Of a stretch of 64,000 nucleotides of DNA, positions 60,012-64,000 are shown piece after piece. The notes under the pieces are model-generated. The model was not told the origin of the DNA, ran no database searches, and saw only the letters and a program-made list of their open reading frames with translations. Position numbers and translations under genes: made by a program. Source of the DNA: Lineus longissimus (Eukaryota; Nemertea; Pilidiophora; Heteronemertea; Lineidae); contig NC_088310.1 of assembly GCF_910592395.1 (NCBI RefSeq), forward strand, positions 4,907,501 to 4,971,500. The letters are read 5' to 3'. The first letter of the stretch is position 1, and each line of letters begins with the position of its first letter.

Positions 60012-63000
60012 TGGCGTGGAACTTCAGAATAAAAACATTTCACCCGGAAATACTCCCCCTTAGAGTCAATTCTACCCATGGTATTAATCTGTCATGCGTG
60101 AGGTCATATTCCTCAAAGCGCCATAATTCTACACTTTTTTTACTCATATTGTCTTTAAAGGCAAATTATTAATGTGTTTTGTTGCGTTGATGCATGAAGT
60201 TGGCTCCGGGTTTACGAGAGGTTATGAAAGAAGTTGGTGTTACCACGAAACCAAATATCGTCATACCGCATTTTCATATTTGAACTCGTTCTAATGTCAT
60301 TGGAAGAGGATATCATTCTCCCGGGAAAGACGCTGTGGATTTTTCTCATACTCAACCAGAGGCTAACCGACGCTTCTTGTTGTCGTGGTATCATGATGTT
60401 GACCGTAATGACCGGCACATCAGTATGAGTACGTCGATCAGCGTACCAAATATATATTCAGAAATTCTACGAACTGTTCTCTCGATCAGTTATCTGTCTC
60501 GCGGCTATATGGTTCCCCCAATCGGAGGTTACGCTAAGACGAATTCCATCACCTTGTTTACTGGATCACTGCCGGGGCCTGCAGGGCTGCATCTGACCGG
60601 CGAGTAATTGAGCGTATTGTGTGTTCAGGCCCCTATTTACCGATCTTTGTTCCCGCCTTGTCTCAGTGCCCGTGGTGTTGACGAAGATGCCATGAGCCAA
60701 CAACCACAGCTCCAGCAAAAGCCTTGGTCATTTCCTCTGATTGCAGAGGGGTACTGAGGCCCTGGGCTATTGACTCATCAATATCATGGCGACACTCCAT
60801 TCCCGGCCAACGCTTTCCACATGCTTCGTAAAGCAGTGCAATAAGAGCTAAAGAAAGATCCAATGCTGCTTATCGCGCCAAACATTCCATCGACACTTGT
60901 CATCGTTAATGACAAGGTCGGCAAGTGTTCGCCCAGCTCAAAATATATATGTTTAAATGTTTGTCCCTGTTCGAAGTGCTACTGCCCTCTTAAAAAATTT
61001 ATCTCCATTGGAATCACTTCGGTCATTGATCTGATTCGGTCGTTCTGGATATCACTTCATTAGATGCGGGTGAACTCTTTACTTCTTAGAGGTGTAGGTC
61101 CGTGGTAGGGGTCTAGAGTGACGGTTTTCTCCTAATAAAACCACAAGTTGTATGAAGGGTCAATACTGACGACCGTGTTGTTGGCATGGTATTGTAACTG
61201 TGTGTTACTGCGTTGATTTAGGCGAGATTTACTGCCGAAGTTCTTCATATCGATTATAGAAAAAAAAATTTAAAAACATATCGAGCTAGAGTATAGCCTC
61301 ATTAATCTTACCTGTCGCGGAGTATTGAGATATAAAGAAATTCGTTTCCCTTGACAGTAAGTCAATAAAGGCACGTTCAGAATTCTGCACTACCAATTCC
61401 GCATAGGACACAGTAGCTCAGCCTTCGAGGTAAAATCTGGGTTGTGACCGATTATTTATGTGTTGGAATAATTCATCACTCACTCTGTCAATCAAATCGA
61501 AATTTTAAAAAAGCTTACGGCTTTATAGTCTATCTGATGCAGATGCATCCTATGTGGCGTCGCCAATTATCTGCTGTGATTTTACCATTAAGTGTTTATT
61601 CTTTTCACAACCACAATCATGCAGTGGTCATAAGGTAGGAATGCAATAGAAGCGAGGGACTTCATTGGTAATGTAATCAAAAGGACTTTCCAAGAAATCA
61701 TATCTTCACGCAAGGCGTCGACGTAACATATCATACTCGAGTCGTATAGTAAATATCTAAATGAGGATTTGGCCGGTTTGGGTTGGACTTGGTTGGACTC
61801 CGTCGCCTCGCGAATGGATAATCAGAATCAGGATTTCTGTCGTCGAATGCTGGCTTGAATGAAGCAGCCGACATAGTCTTGTTTTCTTTCTTTCTGTACT
61901 GCAACTGCATATCCAAGGAACTATTCATTAACGTAAAATGTACGCCCATTGCAGTTGTTGGGCATGATGTGTCTGTCTTAAAAATATATCTATATTCTCC
62001 TCTTGTGTCTATCCGCCGGATCCTCGAATGACCGATTTCAGATTCGCCACGCCTCTTGCCATATGTATGACCAAGGCGTATGCTCTTCTTGCTTGTATCA
62101 TTTTATCTGATTAATGACCAGCGTAATGAGCCGAGGGCTAATCGTATCAGTTTTATTGTCTGGACCTCACGCCTAAAGGAACACGAATGTAGAAACTGTA
62201 CATATAATACTGGATCACATCATCTTAAAATACTAAAGAAGTAATTACGAAGCATTTAGATGTTGTATCCGGTTACACATGCGAATACCAGACGCTGCCC
62301 CGGTACTCAACCATGCGCAAAATTATATAACCGGACATAAAATTTGGGAATGCTGTATAGTTCCAACTTTTGCTGATCGTGGCGCTAATTCAGAGTCCCA
62401 ACAGGACTCATCGAAGGACAATGCCTGTAAACAATCATCAGAATAAAGTTTGAAACTACATGTAGTTCGACAAATTTGATAAAGTGACGGGGATGGCAAG
62501 GAAGGGTGTGAGCATTTCCATCGCCAAAGTGAGCAGACAAATGGATGCTAAAGGAATTGCGTAGTGGCACCGTACCACTTTGTGTTGTTTGATGTGATTT
62601 CCATTACCAACATGGCTAATGATTCGCATATACCACGCAACACATTTGTCTTTTAATGCCCCTTCTTAAAAGAGACCAGCTACAGTACCAAAAGTACCAT
62701 TCTCAGAGTTGCCCGGTGGACCTATAGCTCCCAAACGGACTATTTTGTTCTGATTATTTTCTGATGGGATGTCACGACCACTCCAGGGTCATCAGCCAAG
62801 GCCATTCTTAATTGTGCCAATCGCAGCTTTCTCTCTGGGCTGAAATCGGACTCGAGATAAGAAGCGCGGTGGGTAATTTAAGAGATTTTCTCATCGTAAG
62901 GTGAATGGAGCCCCATTGATTACGGTATCAAATTGTTGTCTTGGGCAACATTGAATGCAGAAGGGAATATTCCACTTACGGTGCCGTCACCAGCAGAATG

Positions 63001-64000
63001 GCCTCAAACATGTCACTTTGATTGCAAGACCTTAGATTGGGCGCAGCTATTTGTTTGGATATGTAAGAAATCTACGGTGTTGGGTTGCACCTCCTTGACA
63101 GCCTAAGGAGCAGTTGCGTTAATTACATGTAATAACACACATCATATAATTGTTTTTCTGAATTGACAAGCCTGCGTGGTATAGGCCTACCGGTACGTAC
63201 ATGTAGAATATCCCACCCCTTACATATTGTACTTGACAAGTGGCCGCAATGGCCAAATTGGCATCTCTTTTCCTTTTTCGTTGAATTCTTAAAAAATACA
63301 TTTCTTTTTAGAATTTTTGCCTCCAGCGCTCGCTGGCAAAGAGTGCTGCATTTGGTTACTACAATGTACTATCGTGTCTATGTATCGATGCACGCTTTGA
63401 GCCAGCTCAATAAAAAATCACAATTTAGCAGCATTTTGGGGCATTAAGAATTATCAAACGAAATGTATTTTTCTCGGAGCAGGAGAAATGAGATTACACT
63501 TCAACACTACGTCTTGCTTTTTGAAATTCGACAAAGAATAAAGGAATAAAATCCCATTCTGGCGATAGCACTCCGTTGTGAGCTAAATAGGAGTATTATG
63601 ATGGTAAATCAGAAGAAGAACGTTTTATTTAGAGTCGTCTGCTAATCATTTGAGGTTTTAGTCCAAATGATTCATAATTCGTTCTGCTGCAAAATGCATT
63701 CTTGGCAATGTTGTTACTTTCTTCTTTAAAAGAAGCGTTGTCTTAGCCTCTATCGATTGACGATAACATAAAATACACCAAATAACAGGTAGTTAAGAAA
63801 GAACCCACTGGCACTAAATGTCGTGAAAAACCTGAATTTGTCATGAGGTAAAATTTACCGTATATGCTTTGTTACTAATTCCCAGCGGAGCACATTGAAA
63901 TCAGTTGCACTGGGACGATCCCGGCCTTTTATACAAGTAGCACTATCTCGGGAGCATTCTACTCTAAAAATTAAACTTGAATCCAACTGTGTTTTAATAG
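60012..64000. other. Non-coding stretch to window end
   Basis: No exon, RNA gene or repeat family could be supported. Short ORFs only. Confidence 0.4.

Noticed and set aside
1-64000. CRISPR arrays, operons or bacterial-type systems
   Set aside because: The window has spliced animal genes throughout. The repeats found are minisatellites, MITE-like elements and a palindrome; none has the regular spacer pattern of CRISPR.

Overview
The window is metazoan nuclear DNA, probably from a marine invertebrate (a lophotrochozoan or an invertebrate deuterostome; the sequence alone does not decide). The reasons are spliced genes with GT-AG introns, families typical of such animals (globin with an acylation-type N-terminus, F-type lectin joined to a PAN/apple domain, TSP1/Ig membrane protein, MIF-like tautomerases, MCFD2-like EF-hand protein), AT-rich non-coding DNA, microsatellites and short non-autonomous repeats. 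Most of the first 36 kb and the last 12 kb have no convincing exons.

Region by region: (1) About 3.76-36.93 kb is the span of a minus-strand globin. Exon 1 lies at 36687-36928 and exon 2 at 3764-3989, joined by a roughly 32.7-kb phase-2 intron; the final exon was not found and probably lies left of the window. A decayed copy of part of exon 2 and a 92-bp tandem array sit just upstream of the true exon 2. Nested in the intron on the opposite strand is an intronless GT32-type glycosyltransferase (18761-20416). The intron also holds two members of a ~185-bp terminal-inverted-repeat element, several diverged tandem repeats and a perfect RFX X-box palindrome. (2) At 37.6-40.0 kb, head-to-head with the globin, is a plus-strand type I membrane protein with four TSP1-like modules, two Ig domains, a membrane helix and an acidic tail. 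(3) At 40.9-42.3 kb is a four-coding-exon MCFD2-like EF-hand gene. (4) At 42.9-46.2 kb two tandem three-exon MIF-like genes lie on the minus strand; the second needs a GC-AG intron. (5) At 47.57-48.16 kb is a 593-bp near-perfect palindrome. (6) At 48.2-51.2 kb a minus-strand secreted F-type lectin with a PAN/apple domain is split by three phase-1 introns. (7) After that only a plus-strand TATA box with a possible leader exon (52.4 kb) and one small signal-peptide ORF (59.78 kb) stand out.

No single pathway unites the genes. The right-hand cluster (TSP1/Ig receptor-like protein, cargo-receptor EF-hand protein, MIF pair, fucose lectin) is rich in secretory and recognition proteins, which may be chance. 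Exon structures were assembled by hand from splice consensus, phase agreement and family motifs; no database search was possible.
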